From Sphingomonas faeni (GTDB lineage: Bacteria; Pseudomonadota; Alphaproteobacteria; Sphingomonadales; Sphingomonadaceae), in contig NZ_JANBVH010000016.1 of assembly GCF_024273235.1 (NCBI RefSeq), forward strand, positions 1-64,000: DNA of 64,000 nt, in the 5' to 3' direction. A model generated the notes under the pieces. The model did not search any database and was not told the origin of the DNA. It worked only from the letters and a program-made list of their open reading frames with translations. The first letter of the stretch is position 1, and each line of letters opens with the position of its first letter. The translations under genes were made by a program, and so were the position numbers. Positions 9,474-18,658 of the stretch are shown piece by piece.

Positions 9474-9579
9474 CCACTCCGTCACCCCGGACTCGTTCCG
9501 GGGTCCACCGTTCCGCAAACCCAATCCTCTCGAGCTTGCGGAACGGTGGATGCCGGAACAAGCCCGGCATGACGGAGTG
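9474..9579. repeat. Palindromic intergenic repeat, family F
   Basis: Long hairpin between divergent pyrE and ctaC: the left arm cactccgtcaccccggactc pairs with the right arm ending gcccggcatgacggagtg, and an inner pair ccaccgttccgcaa / ttgcggaacggtgg closes the stem. The intergenic stretch 9377-9721 otherwise holds only the ctaC promoter region. Confidence 0.78.
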
Positions 9580-9618
9580 TCTGGATCGGGCCAGCCGGCG
9601 CGCGAGGTGAGACAATGC

Positions 9619-9647
9619 TTGAGGCGAGCCCCCCCGCTGGGTATAGC
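9619..9647 (+). promoter_or_regulatory. Predicted sigma-70 promoter of ctaC
   Basis: TTGAGG (9619-9624), a 17-bp spacer, then TATAGC (9642-9647), about 75 bp before the ctaC start. Both hexamers are close to consensus and spacing is ideal. Prediction only. Confidence 0.5.
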
Positions 9648-9721
9648 TCTTCGCAAATGATAAGCAGACATCCGCGCGTCCGTGATATCGGGTTCGCTAT
9701 AAACCGGGGTCAAGAATAACG

Positions 9722-10894
9722 ATGCGCAAGATGGGGATGAGAGGATTTGCGATGGCAGCGGGGCTCGCACTGGCGAGTCTCGGTGGTGTCGCCGGGCATG
9801 CGGCCCAGCCGACGCCAGCAGCACCCGCACCACAGGCCGCCGCCGCTCCGGCCGGCGTGTCCAACACCGCGCCGACCACATCGGCCGCGACGCCGACCGC
9901 CAACCCGTCCAGCCCCGAACTCGCGATGGACGGTGCGCCGGCGATGACGGCCAAGCCGATGATCGGCCAGCCGACCGACGGCCTGTTCGGTCTTCAGCCC
10001 CAAGTGACCAAGAACGGTCAGTTCGCGCACTGGATGCACAATTCGATCCTGGTGCCGACCATCACGATCATCTCGCTGTTCGTCCTCGCGCTGCTGTTCT
10101 GGGTGTCGTTCCGCTACCGCAAGGCACGCAATCCGGTCGCGTCGAAGACGTCGCACAACACCGTCATCGAGATCATCTGGACGCTCGCGCCGGTCGTGAT
10201 CCTGGTGCTGATCGCGGTCCCCTCGATCGGTCTGCTCCAGGCGCAGTTCAAGCCCGCCCCGTCCGGCGCCGTGACGCTCAAGGCGATCGGCAACCAATGG
10301 TATTGGACCTATCAATACCCGGACAATGGCGGCTTCGAGATCACCGCCAACATGCTGAAGGAAAAGGGTGAGGTCGCCGCCGGCGAACGCGCGCGGACCG
10401 ATGCCGACGGCCCGGCGCTGCTCGCGACCGACAACCGCATCGTCCTGCCCGTGGGCGTGCCGATCCGCCTGATCACCACCTCGAACGACGTGATCCACAG
10501 CTGGGCGGTGCCTGCGTTCTGGATCAAGCTCGACGCGATCCCGGGGCGCCTGAACGAGACCAGCTTCACGATCGACAAGCCCGGCCTGTATTTCGGCCAG
10601 TGCTCGGAACTGTGCGGCGCGCGCCATGGCTATATGCCGATCGCGGTCGAGGCCGTTCCGCCCGCCGAATACGCGGCCTGGGTCCGCGCCAAGGGCGGCA
10701 CGATGCCGACCCCCGGCAAGGCATCCGACAAGGTCATCCCGCAGCCCGGCGCCGACGGCTCCGCGGCGAAGGTCGAGGAGGCCGCGGAAACCGCCAACGC
10801 CACCGGCCCGGTCGAGAACGTGACCACCGCAGCCCCCGCGACGACGCAGGGCGCCACCTCAAACCCGGCCGGCGCCGGCAACGCGGGACTGTAA
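9722..10894 (+). CDS. ctaC: Cytochrome c oxidase subunit II
   Basis: 390 aa (also called coxB). A signal sequence and an Ala/Pro-rich linker (about 27-75) lead to two membrane helices (about 108-130 and 150-170), then the CuA cupredoxin domain. CuA ligands are visible: His259 (VIHSW), Cys294, Glu296, Cys298 ([10 protein letters not shown]), His302 and Met305. The aromatic cytochrome c docking patch reads [11 protein letters not shown]. It accepts electrons from cytochrome c in the aa3 oxidase. A low-complexity Ala/Thr/Pro tail of about 60 residues lies beyond the CuA domain. Start chosen at the first ATG; later Met residues at 4, 6 and 11 are possible. ctaD follows after 1 bp. Confidence 0.95.
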   Translation: MRKMGMRGFAMAAGLALASLGGVAGHAAQPTPAAPAPQAAAAPAGVSNTAPTTSAATPTANPSSPELAMDGAPAMTAKPMIGQPTDGLFGLQPQVTKNGQFAHWMHNSILVPTITIISLFVLALLFWVSFRYRKARNPVASKTSHNTVIEIIWTLAPVVILVLIAVPSIGLLQAQFKPAPSGAVTLKAIGNQWYWTYQYPDNGGFEITANMLKEKGEVAAGERARTDADGPALLATDNRIVLPVGVPIRLITTSNDVIHSWAVPAFWIKLDAIPGRLNETSFTIDKPGLYFGQCSELCGARHGYMPIAVEAVPPAEYAAWVRAKGGTMPTPGKASDKVIPQPGADGSAAKVEEAAETANATGPVENVTTAAPATTQGATSNPAGAGNAGL

Positions 10895-10895
10895 G

Positions 10896-12560
10896 ATGAC
10901 CGACACCGCTCTCAATCCGTCGGCGTTCGTAAGCCACGAAGCGCACGACCATCACCACGATACCGATCACAAGCCGGGCTTCTTCGCGCGTTGGTTCATG
11001 TCGACCAACCACAAGGATATCGGCACGCTGTACCTGATCTTCGCGATCGTCGCGGGGATCATCGGCGGCTCGGTCTCGGGGCTCATGCGCGCCGAACTCG
11101 CGCATCCCGGCATCCAGTATCTCCAGGGCTGGGCATCGATGCTCCACGGCGGCAGCGCCAGCCTGGACGAATCGCTCCATCTCTGGAACGTGCTGATCAC
11201 CGCGCACGGCCTGATCATGGTGTTCTTCATGGTCATGCCGGCGATGGTCGGCGGATTCGGCAACTGGTTCGTGCCGATCATGATCGGCGCGCCGGACATG
11301 GCGTTCCCGCGCATGAACAACGTGTCGTTCTGGCTGCTGATCCCCGCCTTCACGCTGCTGCTGGCCTCGCCGTTCTTCGGTGGTGCGGGTAATGGCTGGA
11401 CGCTCTACGCGCCGCTCTCGACATATGGCGAGCCCGGGCCGTCGACCGACATGGCGATCCTCGCGCTGCATCTGGCCGGCGCGTCGTCGATCCTCGGCGC
11501 GATCAACTTCATCACGACGATCTTCAACATGCGCGCGCCCGGCATGACGCTGCACAAGATGCCGCTGTTCGTGTGGTCGATGCTCGTCACCGCGTTCCTG
11601 CTGCTGCTGGCGCTGCCGGTGCTCGCAGCCGCGATCACCATGCTGCTGACCGATCGTAACTTCCGCACGACGTTCTTCGATCCGGCCGGCGGCGGCGACC
11701 CCGTCCTGTACCAGCATCTGTTCTGGTTCTTCGGCCATCCCGAAGTCTACATCATGATCCTGCCGGGCTTCGGCATCGTCAGCCAGATCATCTCGACGTT
11801 CAGCCGGAAGCCGGTCTTCGGCTATCTCGGCATGGCGTATGCGATGGTCGCGATCGGCGTGGTCGGGTTCGTCGTGTGGGCGCACCACATGTTCACCACC
11901 GGCCTGAGCGTGAACACTAAGATGTACTTCACCGCGGCGACGATGGTTATCGCGGTGCCGACCGGCATCAAGATCTTCTCGTGGATCGCGACGATGTGGG
12001 GCGGCTCGCTCACCTTCAAGACGCCAATGGTGTGGTCGATCGGGTTCATCTTCATGTTCACCGTCGGCGGCGTGACCGGCGTGGTGCTCGCCAATGGCGG
12101 CATCGACGATTACATGCAGGACACCTACTACGTGGTGGCGCATTTCCACTATGTTCTGTCGCTGGGTGCGGTGTTCTCGCTGTTCGCCGGGTTCTACTAT
12201 TGGTTCCCGAAGATGTCGGGCAAGATGTACAACGAGTTCCTCGGCCAGCTGCACTTCTGGGTGTTCTTCATCGGCGTGAACGTGATGTTCTTCCCGATGC
12301 ACTTCCTGGGCCTGCAGGGCATGCCGCGCCGTATCCCGGACTACACGCCGCAGTACGAGCATTGGAACACGGTCGCCTCGGTCGGCTACATGATCATGGC
12401 CGCGGGCATGGTGGTGTTCTTCGTCAACCTGATCTGGTCGATGGTCGCGGGCAAGCCGGCGGGCGACAACCCCTGGGGCGACGGCGCGACGACACTGGAG
12501 TGGACGATCTCCTCGCCGCCGCCGTACCACCAGTTCGAGACGCTGCCGAAGATCGATTGA
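10896..12560 (+). CDS. ctaD: Cytochrome c oxidase subunit I
   Basis: 554 aa (also called coxA), twelve-helix catalytic subunit. Visible motifs: [15 protein letters not shown] with a heme a ligand, [15 protein letters not shown] with the CuB His and the cross-linked Tyr (the Glu marks an A1-type D-channel oxidase), HHMFTTG with the two CuB His, and [12 protein letters not shown] with the heme a3 and heme a His pair. The N-terminus is His/Asp-rich (about 9-22). It reduces oxygen to water and pumps protons in the inner membrane. Its transcript end carries a structured element and a Rho-independent terminator. Confidence 0.97.
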   Translation: MTDTALNPSAFVSHEAHDHHHDTDHKPGFFARWFMSTNHKDIGTLYLIFAIVAGIIGGSVSGLMRAELAHPGIQYLQGWASMLHGGSASLDESLHLWNVLITAHGLIMVFFMVMPAMVGGFGNWFVPIMIGAPDMAFPRMNNVSFWLLIPAFTLLLASPFFGGAGNGWTLYAPLSTYGEPGPSTDMAILALHLAGASSILGAINFITTIFNMRAPGMTLHKMPLFVWSMLVTAFLLLLALPVLAAAITMLLTDRNFRTTFFDPAGGGDPVLYQHLFWFFGHPEVYIMILPGFGIVSQIISTFSRKPVFGYLGMAYAMVAIGVVGFVVWAHHMFTTGLSVNTKMYFTAATMVIAVPTGIKIFSWIATMWGGSLTFKTPMVWSIGFIFMFTVGGVTGVVLANGGIDDYMQDTYYVVAHFHYVLSLGAVFSLFAGFYYWFPKMSGKMYNEFLGQLHFWVFFIGVNVMFFPMHFLGLQGMPRRIPDYTPQYEHWNTVASVGYMIMAAGMVVFFVNLIWSMVAGKPAGDNPWGDGATTLEWTISSPPPYHQFETLPKID

Positions 12561-12587
12561 GGCGGATCAGGGCTCTCAAGCCCCCGC

Positions 12588-12640
12588 CCGGCCGGCGCGG
12601 CAAAGCCGCGTCCGACGACACGGGATTTACTCCCGTGTCG
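12588..12640 (+). other. Conserved two-hairpin 3'-UTR element (copy 1)
   Basis: Starts 27 bp after the ctaD stop. The conserved block ccggccggcg is followed by a perfect 6-bp stem (cgcggc-aaa-gccgcg, 12596-12610), the conserved block cgtccgacgac, and a perfect 10-bp stem with 5-nt loop (12616-12640). The same blocks around different hairpins occur in the same sense after rpsD (23771-23816). Function unknown; an RNA role is suggested by the paired stems and position. Confidence 0.6.
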
Positions 12641-12660
12641 GGGCCAGCCAGAAACGAAGA

Positions 12661-12687
12661 CGCCTCGGGGAAACCCGGGGCGTTTTT
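12661..12687 (+). terminator. Rho-independent terminator after ctaD
   Basis: Stem cgcctcggg / cccggggcg with a GAAA loop, followed by a run of five T. About 100 bp past the ctaD stop and in the right orientation to end the ctaC-ctaD transcript. Confidence 0.8.
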
Positions 12688-12721
12688 CGTTAAATAGCCG
12701 CCTTCAAGTCAGACCCTGTGT

Positions 12722-12971
12722 CTCCGCGAAGGCGGAGCCACGCCTGGGCTCCCGCCTTCGCGGGAGAACGGGGAGAACGGGGAGCCGGCAGCCCGCACCT
12801 GCGTCATTCTACGCCCGTCATCACGCACGCCCGTCATCCCCACCAAACCACCCTACGCCCGTAATCATGCACGCCCGTCACCGCCGCCGTCATCCCAGCT
12901 GAAGCTGGGATCTCACCCTGTGACTCCACGCGCTCGCCAAACGGGAGACCCCCGCTTTCGCTGGGGTGACG
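12722..12971. repeat. Cluster of palindromic and short direct repeats
   Basis: Between ctaD and the next gene: a family C hairpin (12722-12769), a diverged direct repeat with unit ctacgcccgtcat...gcacgcccgtca (about 12809-12840 and 12851-12882), and a second imperfect hairpin (12889-12971, gtcatcccagctgaagctgg mirrored by ccccgctttcgctggggtgac with mismatches). No convincing gene lies in 12561-13028. Confidence 0.65.
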
Positions 12972-13028
12972 AAATTGGGTTCGCTCCCATTCACCATTCC
13001 AAAGGACAATCGCGTTAACCCCGCCTCC

Positions 13029-14498
13029 ATGCCGAGCGCCACGCCCCCGCCCCCAGTGCGCCCAGACGCGCCACCCGGAATCCCCCGCTCGACCTTCGCC
13101 CTCCTCGCCGGCTTCGCCGCGTTCGCATTCACCATCATCGTCCCCACGGCCCTGCGCGACGGCGACACCGGCTGGCACCTCGCGACCGGTGCCTGGATCG
13201 TCGCGCATGCCAGCGTCCCGACCGCCGACCCGTTCTCGTTCACCGCCACCGGCCGGCCTTGGGTGGCGCACGAATGGCTGTCCGAACTGGCGATGTATGC
13301 GAGTTACCGCGCCGCCGGCTGGAGCGGCCTGATCGTGCTCATAGGCGTCGCGATGGCCGCGCTGTTCGCGCTCGTCGCCTACGAAATCCGCCGCTGGCTA
13401 AGCACGCGCGCCAGTATCCTCGCGCTGCTTCTGCTCGTCACCGGCCTGCTCCCGTCGTTGCTGGCACGCCCGCACATCCTCGCGCTGCCGATGTTGGCCG
13501 GCTGGCTGATCGTCCTGCTGCGCGCGCGCGAGCGTGACCGACCGCCGCCGTTGGGCTTCGCCTTACTCATGCTGATATGGGCGAACGCGCATGGCAGCTT
13601 CGTGTTCGGGCTGGCACTCGTCGGCGTGTTCGCGCTCGAAGCGCTGATCACCGCCGCTCCGTCCCACCGCCGTCGCGTCGTCCTGGGCTGGGGTGCGTTC
13701 GGTCTGGCTTGCGCGGTCGCCGCCACCGCGACTCCCGCCAGTTTCGACGGGCTCGTCTTCCCGTTCTACGTCGACCGGCTGAAACTGCTCGCGCATCTCG
13801 ACGAGTGGCAGCCCGCCGACTTCGCGACATTCTCCGGGTTCGAGGCGATCCTGCTCGCCACCCTCGCCTGCCTGCTCCTCCGGCCGGTGCGCATCCCACC
13901 CGTTCGCCTGCTCCTGTTGCTCGGCGTCCTGCACCTCGCCCTGCAACATACCCGCCAGGAAATCGTTCTGGTCGTCGTCGGTATCCTGGTCCTCGCAGAA
14001 CCGCTCGGCAAAGCCTGGACGACCAAGACAATGCCTTCACCAATGCCCCGTCGCGAGAGCAGATCGATCGGCATCCTGATCCTGCTGCTCGCGATCGGCC
14101 TCGCAACCTACCGGATCGCCGTCCCCGTGGTGCGCGACGACAGCGCCGGTATCCCCGCCGCCGCGCTCCGCCATCTGCCGCCGCCGCTCCGCAACCAGCG
14201 CGTCTTCAACGAATACAGCTTCGGCGGGTCGCTGATCCTCGCCGGCATCCGGCCCTATATCGACGGCCGGTCGGACATGTACGGAGACCCGTTCACGCTC
14301 GACTATTTCAGGATCGCCGGCGGCGACGCCGAACGCTGGCGCGCGGCGAACGCGAGATGGCATTTCGGCTGGACGATCCTGCCGCCACGCTCGCCGCTGG
14401 TCGGCTTGCTCGATCACGATCCCGCGTGGCGGCGCGTCTACACGGACGGCACCGCGGTCATCCACCAGCCCGTACCCGCGCATCGGCCAACCCCTTGA
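13029..14498 (+). CDS. Unassigned polytopic membrane protein in cox cluster
   Basis: 489 aa from ATG 13029; an earlier in-frame GTG at 12966 lies in a repeat and is unlikely. About ten hydrophobic segments. Conserved-looking N-terminal features are RDGDTGWHLATGAWI, PTADPFSFTATGRPWVAHEW and SELAMYASYRAAGW; a C-terminal soluble part has YIDGRSDMYGDPF. The DxxWHxxxG and VAHEWL pattern resembles membrane glycosyltransferase-like proteins of the GT-C type, but I cannot name the family. It lies between ctaD (with its terminator) and ctaB, so it likely has its own promoter. A link to oxidase assembly is not shown. Confidence 0.7.
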   Translation: MPSATPPPPVRPDAPPGIPRSTFALLAGFAAFAFTIIVPTALRDGDTGWHLATGAWIVAHASVPTADPFSFTATGRPWVAHEWLSELAMYASYRAAGWSGLIVLIGVAMAALFALVAYEIRRWLSTRASILALLLLVTGLLPSLLARPHILALPMLAGWLIVLLRARERDRPPPLGFALLMLIWANAHGSFVFGLALVGVFALEALITAAPSHRRRVVLGWGAFGLACAVAATATPASFDGLVFPFYVDRLKLLAHLDEWQPADFATFSGFEAILLATLACLLLRPVRIPPVRLLLLLGVLHLALQHTRQEIVLVVVGILVLAEPLGKAWTTKTMPSPMPRRESRSIGILILLLAIGLATYRIAVPVVRDDSAGIPAAALRHLPPPLRNQRVFNEYSFGGSLILAGIRPYIDGRSDMYGDPFTLDYFRIAGGDAERWRAANARWHFGWTILPPRSPLVGLLDHDPAWRRVYTDGTAVIHQPVPAHRPTP

Positions 14499-14557
14499 GC
14501 CGACACGACGCGAAGGGTTTCCGAGGTCCGCCGCAACGCGTATAGCGTACCCGAACC

Positions 14558-15457
14558 ATGACTCCCGTCACCCCTCTCCTGCCACCGGCGCACTGGCGCG
14601 ATTTTCTTGCGTTGACCAAGCCGCGGGTGATGACGCTCGTCGTCTTCACCGGGCTCTGTGGGATGCTGGCCGCGCCGGTCGGCGTGCATCCGGTGATCGG
14701 CTTCACCGCGATCCTCTGCATCGCGCTCGGCGCCGGCGCGGCGGGGGCGCTCAACCAATGGTACGAGTCGGACATCGACGCGGTCATGCGCCGGACGCAG
14801 AAGCGCCCGCTGCCCGATGGCCGGATGGACCGCCAGGCCGCGCTCCATTTCGGCGTCGGGCTCGGTGCGTTCTCGGTCCTGTTCATGGGGTTCGCGGTCA
14901 ACGCCGTTGCCGCCGCGATCCTGACCGTCTCGATCCTGTTCTACGTGCTCGTCTACACCGTCTGGCTGAAGCGCCGCACGCCGCAGAACATCGTCATCGG
15001 TGGTGCGGCCGGCGCGTTTCCGCCGCTGATCGGCTGGGCCGCGGCGACCGGCGACATTGCGCTGCTCCCGGTCCTGCTGTTCCTGTTCGTGTTCCTGTGG
15101 ACGCCCCCGCATTTTTGGGCGCTCGCGCTGTTCATGAAGAGCGATTACGCGGCCGCGGGCGTGCCGATGCTTCCCGTCGTGTCGGGCGAGCGCACCACAC
15201 GCACGCAGATCGGGCTCTACACGATCCCGATGGCAGCGGTCGCGATCCTGCCCTGGCCGCTCGGGCTGACGGGTGCGATCTACGGCATCGCTGCCGTCCT
15301 GCTCACCGGCTGGTTCGCGCTGCTCGCCGTCCGTGTCGCCAAGCGCACCACGCATGCCGACGATGCGATGAAACCGGAGAAGGCCTTGTTCAAATACTCG
15401 ATCCTGTATCTGTTCGTGATGTTCGGCGCGCTGGTCGTCGACCGGTGGTTCGCATGA
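14558..15457 (+). CDS. ctaB: Heme O synthase (protoheme IX farnesyltransferase)
   Basis: 299 aa UbiA-family prenyltransferase with about nine membrane helices. The first Asp-rich motif is [19 protein letters not shown]; others are [20 protein letters not shown] and the [11 protein letters not shown] signature of heme O synthases. It adds a farnesyl group to heme b to give heme O, the precursor of heme A for subunit I. Stop overlaps the start of the small coxF-like gene (ATGA), starting an assembly operon coxF-ctaG-ctaE. Confidence 0.95.
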   Translation: MTPVTPLLPPAHWRDFLALTKPRVMTLVVFTGLCGMLAAPVGVHPVIGFTAILCIALGAGAAGALNQWYESDIDAVMRRTQKRPLPDGRMDRQAALHFGVGLGAFSVLFMGFAVNAVAAAILTVSILFYVLVYTVWLKRRTPQNIVIGGAAGAFPPLIGWAAATGDIALLPVLLFLFVFLWTPPHFWALALFMKSDYAAAGVPMLPVVSGERTTRTQIGLYTIPMAAVAILPWPLGLTGAIYGIAAVLLTGWFALLAVRVAKRTTHADDAMKPEKALFKYSILYLFVMFGALVVDRWFA

Positions 15458-15603
15458 GCATCCCCGATCCCCTCCGCGAGGAAGACCTGATCCGCAGCCG
15501 CCAGCGCGGTCGTGCGCGCGTCATGGCCGTCCTGCTCGGCGCGTTCGTCATCCTCGTCTTCGCGATCTCGATCGCCAAGATCCGCGCGGGGATGCCGCAC
15601 TGA
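15454..15603 (+). CDS. coxF: CoxF-like small oxidase assembly protein
   Basis: 49 aa: a charged N-terminus ([20 protein letters not shown]), one membrane helix (about 23-40, [20 protein letters not shown]) and a short tail. The start overlaps the ctaB stop (ATGA) and its TGA overlaps the ctaG ATG (TGATG). A tiny single-helix protein at this exact position is typical of alphaproteobacterial cox operons and is called CoxF; its molecular role is poorly defined. Identification rests on position, size and topology. Confidence 0.72.
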   Translation: MSIPDPLREEDLIRSRQRGRARVMAVLLGAFVILVFAISIAKIRAGMPH

Positions 15604-16154
15604 TGACCGGATGGAAGGCGATGTCGCGCACCAACCGCACCGCGGCGCTGGCCGTGCTCTTCATCTGCTTCATGACCGGGCTCGCCTGGGCCAGCGTGCC
15701 GCTCTACCGCCTGTTCTGCTCGGTCACCGGCCTCAACGGCACGACGCAGCGCGGGCTCGTCGCCCCCGGCGCGGTCGACCACAAGATCACCGTCGACTTC
15801 GACACCAACGTCAGCCCCAAGCTGCCGTGGAAGTTCGCGCCCGAGAATCGCTCCGACACGATCGACATCGGCGCGCGCGACATGGCGTTCTTCAAGGCCA
15901 CCAACACCTCGACCAAGCCGCTGACCGGCACCGCGACCTTCAACGTCCAGCCCGCACAGGCCGGCAAGTATTTCACCAAGATCCAGTGTTTCTGCTTCAC
16001 GCAGCAGACGTTGAAGCCCGGCGAGACCGTGCGGATGCCGGTGATTTTCTTCGTCGATCCGAAGATCCTGACGGACCCGGATGCGGCCGATATCCAGACG
16101 ATCACGCTGAGCTACACGTTTTACCCGGTGGATTCTGCCAAAACAGCCAGCTAG
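15603..16154 (+). CDS. ctaG: Cytochrome c oxidase assembly protein CtaG (Cox11)
   Basis: 183 aa with one N-terminal membrane anchor (about 14-32) and a periplasmic immunoglobulin-like domain. The copper-binding motif IQCFCFTQQ is present, with the nearer Cys of SVPLYRLFCSVTG after the helix. It delivers copper to the CuB site of subunit I. Coupled to coxF upstream; ctaE follows after 30 bp. Normal length for the family. Confidence 0.95.
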   Translation: MTGWKAMSRTNRTAALAVLFICFMTGLAWASVPLYRLFCSVTGLNGTTQRGLVAPGAVDHKITVDFDTNVSPKLPWKFAPENRSDTIDIGARDMAFFKATNTSTKPLTGTATFNVQPAQAGKYFTKIQCFCFTQQTLKPGETVRMPVIFFVDPKILTDPDAADIQTITLSYTFYPVDSAKTAS

Positions 16155-16184
16155 AACGCTGCGAAAGAACATAGGGGAGTACCG

Positions 16185-17111
16185 ATGGCCGGCGCCAAGA
16201 ACCATGATTACCATATCCTGCCGCCGAGCGTGTGGCCGCTGGTCGGCTCGTTCTCGGCGCTGATCATGGCGGTGGGCGGCATCATGTGGATGCACGGCGG
16301 GCATATCGACAAGCCCAATGGTGGCGGCTGGATCTTCTTCATCGGCCTCGCCGGGCTGCTCTTCACCTTCTACAGCTGGTGGGCGCAGGTCATCCAGGAG
16401 GCCCGCGCGGGCGATCATACGCCGGTCGTCCAGCTCCATTTCCGCTACGGCATGATCCTGTTCATCGCCTCCGAGGTGATGTTCTTCGTCGGCTGGTTCT
16501 GGGCGTTCTTCGACTTCTCGCTGTTCCCGACCGCGATGACCTATGCCGACGGCAGCGTCACGCGCGCGGTCGAGGGCGGTGCGGCGATCGTCGCGCAGTG
16601 GCCGCCGAAGGGCCTGACGGTCATCAACCCGTTCGAACTGCCGCTGCTCAACACGCTGATCCTGCTGACGTCCGGCACCACGGTGACGTGGGCGCATCAC
16701 GCGCTGATCCACAACCAGCGCGGCGGCGAGAAGACGGGGGCTTGGGGCCTGATCGGCGTCGGCAATCGCGACGGCGTGCTCAAGGGCCTGTGGCTGACGG
16801 TGATCCTCGGCGCGCTGTTCAGCGCGATCCAGGCGTATGAGTACGTCCACGCGCCGTTCCCGTTCAAGGGCATCAACTACGGCGCGGCGTTCTTCATGGC
16901 GACCGGGTTCCATGGTTTCCACGTGCTGATCGGCACGATCTTCCTGATCGTCTGCCTGGTCCGCGCGTATCGCGGCGACTTCACCCCGAAGCAGCATTTC
17001 GGCTTCGAGGCAGCGGCATGGTACTGGCATTTCGTCGACGTCGTGTGGCTGTTCCTGTTCGTCACCGTCTATGTCTGGGGCGGCTGGGGCGCACCCGTCC
17101 ACGGCGGTTGA
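16185..17111 (+). CDS. ctaE: Cytochrome c oxidase subunit III
   Basis: 308 aa (also called coxC), seven-helix subunit. Begins MAGAKNHDYHILPPSVWPL. Family features: RYGMILFIASEVMFFVGWFW, the GTTVTWAHHALIH segment, FFMATGFHGFHVLIGTIFL and WYWHFVDVVWLFLFVTVY. It stabilises the catalytic subunit during turnover. A good ribosome site (aggggag) sits 8-9 bp before the ATG. It ends the ctaB-coxF-ctaG-ctaE run; a long hairpin follows. Confidence 0.96.
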   Translation: MAGAKNHDYHILPPSVWPLVGSFSALIMAVGGIMWMHGGHIDKPNGGGWIFFIGLAGLLFTFYSWWAQVIQEARAGDHTPVVQLHFRYGMILFIASEVMFFVGWFWAFFDFSLFPTAMTYADGSVTRAVEGGAAIVAQWPPKGLTVINPFELPLLNTLILLTSGTTVTWAHHALIHNQRGGEKTGAWGLIGVGNRDGVLKGLWLTVILGALFSAIQAYEYVHAPFPFKGINYGAAFFMATGFHGFHVLIGTIFLIVCLVRAYRGDFTPKQHFGFEAAAWYWHFVDVVWLFLFVTVYVWGGWGAPVHGG

Positions 17112-17155
17112 GGGTCGATAGGCTAGTTTACGGGCACCACCCCGGCCTCGGCAAC

Positions 17156-17363
17156 CACCCCGGCGGAGGCCGGGGCCCAATTGGGAAGGCTGCAGTAACG
17201 AAGCGCTGTCCGCAGTTGGCAACGTCCCCCAATTGGGCCCCGGCCTCCGCCGGGGTGGTGGTGTTTTCGGATGCTGCAGTGACACGAGCGGACGCTCCCA
17301 CCCTCCCCTTGTTCTCCCGCGAAGGCGGGAGCCCAGTCTGGATCCCCGCCTTCGCGGGGAAAC
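17156..17363. repeat. Two family C palindromic repeats
   Basis: First hairpin 17156-17259: caccccggcggaggccgggg ... cccaattggg mirrored by cccaattgggccccggcctc ccgggg. Second hairpin 17312-17363: tctcccgcgaaggcggga mirrored by tccccgccttcgcgggga. They fill the 297-bp gap between ctaE and the DUF983 gene. Confidence 0.8.
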
Positions 17364-17408
17364 ACGCTTCTGGCGTGCTCGGGTCTGACGGACGAGGGAG
17401 CTAACCCC

Positions 17409-17789
17409 ATGACCGAAAAATACCCCCTCGCCACCGCCCCCACGATCGCCCAAGTCGCGCTGAAAGGCCTCTGCCCCCGCTGCGGCAAGCCCACGCTCTT
17501 CGCCAAATGGTCCAACTTCGCCGATCGCTGCCCGAACTGCGGCCTCGACTTCTCCAAGTTCAACGTCGGCGACGGCCCCGCCGCCTTTCTCACCCTGATC
17601 CTCGGCGCGCTCGTCGTGACCCTCGCGATCACGCTGGAACTCAAAGTCCACCCCCCGCTGTGGCTGCACATGCTGATCTGGATCCCCTTCACCGCCGCCG
17701 GAGTCGTGCTGTCGCTTCGAGCGGCCAAAGGCGCGCTCATGTCCGCCGAATACCGCAACGCAGCCCGCGAAGGCCGAATCGACCCGTGA
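17409..17789 (+). CDS. DUF983 zinc-ribbon membrane protein
   Basis: 126 aa. A zinc-ribbon-like part CPRCGKPTLF ... CPNCGLDFS (about 22-47) is followed by two hydrophobic helices (about 58-76 and 84-102). This is the DUF983 layout. The family is often found in alphaproteobacterial cytochrome oxidase clusters, as here between ctaE and surf1, and is presumed to help assembly; no activity is proven. Ribosome site gagggag lies before the ATG. The stop overlaps the surf1 GTG. Confidence 0.85.
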   Translation: MTEKYPLATAPTIAQVALKGLCPRCGKPTLFAKWSNFADRCPNCGLDFSKFNVGDGPAAFLTLILGALVVTLAITLELKVHPPLWLHMLIWIPFTAAGVVLSLRAAKGALMSAEYRNAAREGRIDP

Positions 17790-18388
17790 CCAAGCGCATA
17801 CCCGTCATTCCGACCATCCTCGTCACGCTCGCGGTCGCGGCGATGATCGGCCTCGGCCTGTGGCAACTGCTCGACCGCCTCCCGAAAAAGGAAGCGTTCC
17901 TCGCCCAGCTCGCCGCCAACCCCGCCAAGCCGACCATGGCCTTCCCGCGGCTCCCCGACGAGACGCTCCTGTTCCGCCGCGCGTCGGGCCTCTGTCTCCA
18001 GCCGACCGAGATCAAGCTGGCCGGCGCCGGCAAGTCCGGCTTCCGCGCGATCGCCGAGTGCCGCACGGGCGCAGAAGGCCCCGGGATGATCGTCCAGCTC
18101 GGTACCTCGCGCGATCCGATGACCAAGGTGAACTGGGCCGGCGGCGAAGTCTCCGGCTATATCAGCCACGCCCCCGACGGCCGCTCGCTGATCGGATCGC
18201 TGTTCGATCACACCCCGCAGCGCCTGATGCTCGTCGCGGACACGCCCCAAGCTGGCCTCTCACCAAACGGCAAGCCCGACATCGCCTCGGTCCCAAACAA
18301 CCACCTCGCCTACGCAGGCCAATGGTTCTTCTTCGCCGCCATAGCCGCGATCATCTACACCATCGCGCTGCGCAGAAGGCCGCGCTGA
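17786..18388 (+). CDS. SURF1 family oxidase assembly protein
   Basis: 200 aa from GTG 17786, which overlaps the DUF983 stop (GTGA). N-terminal helix (about 6-27) ending GLGLWQLLDRLPKKE, and C-terminal helix after PNNHLAYAGQWFFFAAIAAI, both SURF1 signatures. The periplasmic part (about 35-165) is shorter and more diverged than in Shy1/Surf1 of about 240 residues. It assists heme a insertion into subunit I. The position after ctaE and DUF983 supports the assignment. Confidence 0.85.
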   Translation: MTKRIPVIPTILVTLAVAAMIGLGLWQLLDRLPKKEAFLAQLAANPAKPTMAFPRLPDETLLFRRASGLCLQPTEIKLAGAGKSGFRAIAECRTGAEGPGMIVQLGTSRDPMTKVNWAGGEVSGYISHAPDGRSLIGSLFDHTPQRLMLVADTPQAGLSPNGKPDIASVPNNHLAYAGQWFFFAAIAAIIYTIALRRRPR

Positions 18389-18393
18389 CTCGA

Positions 18394-18516
18394 TCCTCCC
18401 CCGCCAGGGGGAGGTGGCTGGCACTTGCCAGACGGAGGGGGAGGTAAGGGTAACCGAGGTTCCGTATCCTCCCCCTCCGTCCCCTTGGGTGCCACCCCCC
18501 CCTTGCGGGGGAGGAT
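18394..18516. repeat. BIME-like element, family A (copy 1)
   Basis: About 123 bp made of two REP-like arms in opposite orientation. Left arm tcctcccccgccagggggag carries a ctggc-actt-gccag tip; right arm ends cttgcgggggagga and carries a degenerate second-type tip. Lies between surf1 and thrC. Confidence 0.8.
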
Positions 18517-18526
18517 TGAAATAGGC

Positions 18527-18606
18527 CGTTCTCCTGCGAACGCAGGAGCCCAGGGTACCGCGCGCATCACTTCGCAACCCTGGATTCCTGCATTCGCAGG
18601 AAAACG
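18527..18606. repeat. Palindromic intergenic repeat, family C
   Basis: Inverted repeat ccgttctcctgcgaacgcag ... ctgcattcgcaggaaaacgg, directly after the family A element and about 50 bp before thrC. The 270-bp gap 18389-18658 holds only these two repeats. Confidence 0.75.
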
Positions 18607-18658
18607 GAAAGCGCGCGCAGCTTGTCGCCTTCCGCCCCATTCGCTAACCGGCTTGGCC

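Noticed and set aside
10734..12530. 598-codon open frame antisense to ctaD
   Set aside because: It mirrors the strongly supported ctaC/ctaD genes; composition is Arg/His/Asp-rich as expected for antisense frames in high-GC DNA, and no motif is visible.
12722..12971. Possible CRISPR-like array
   Set aside because: Only two diverged direct-repeat units with no regular spacers and no cas genes in the window; these are palindromic intergenic repeats.
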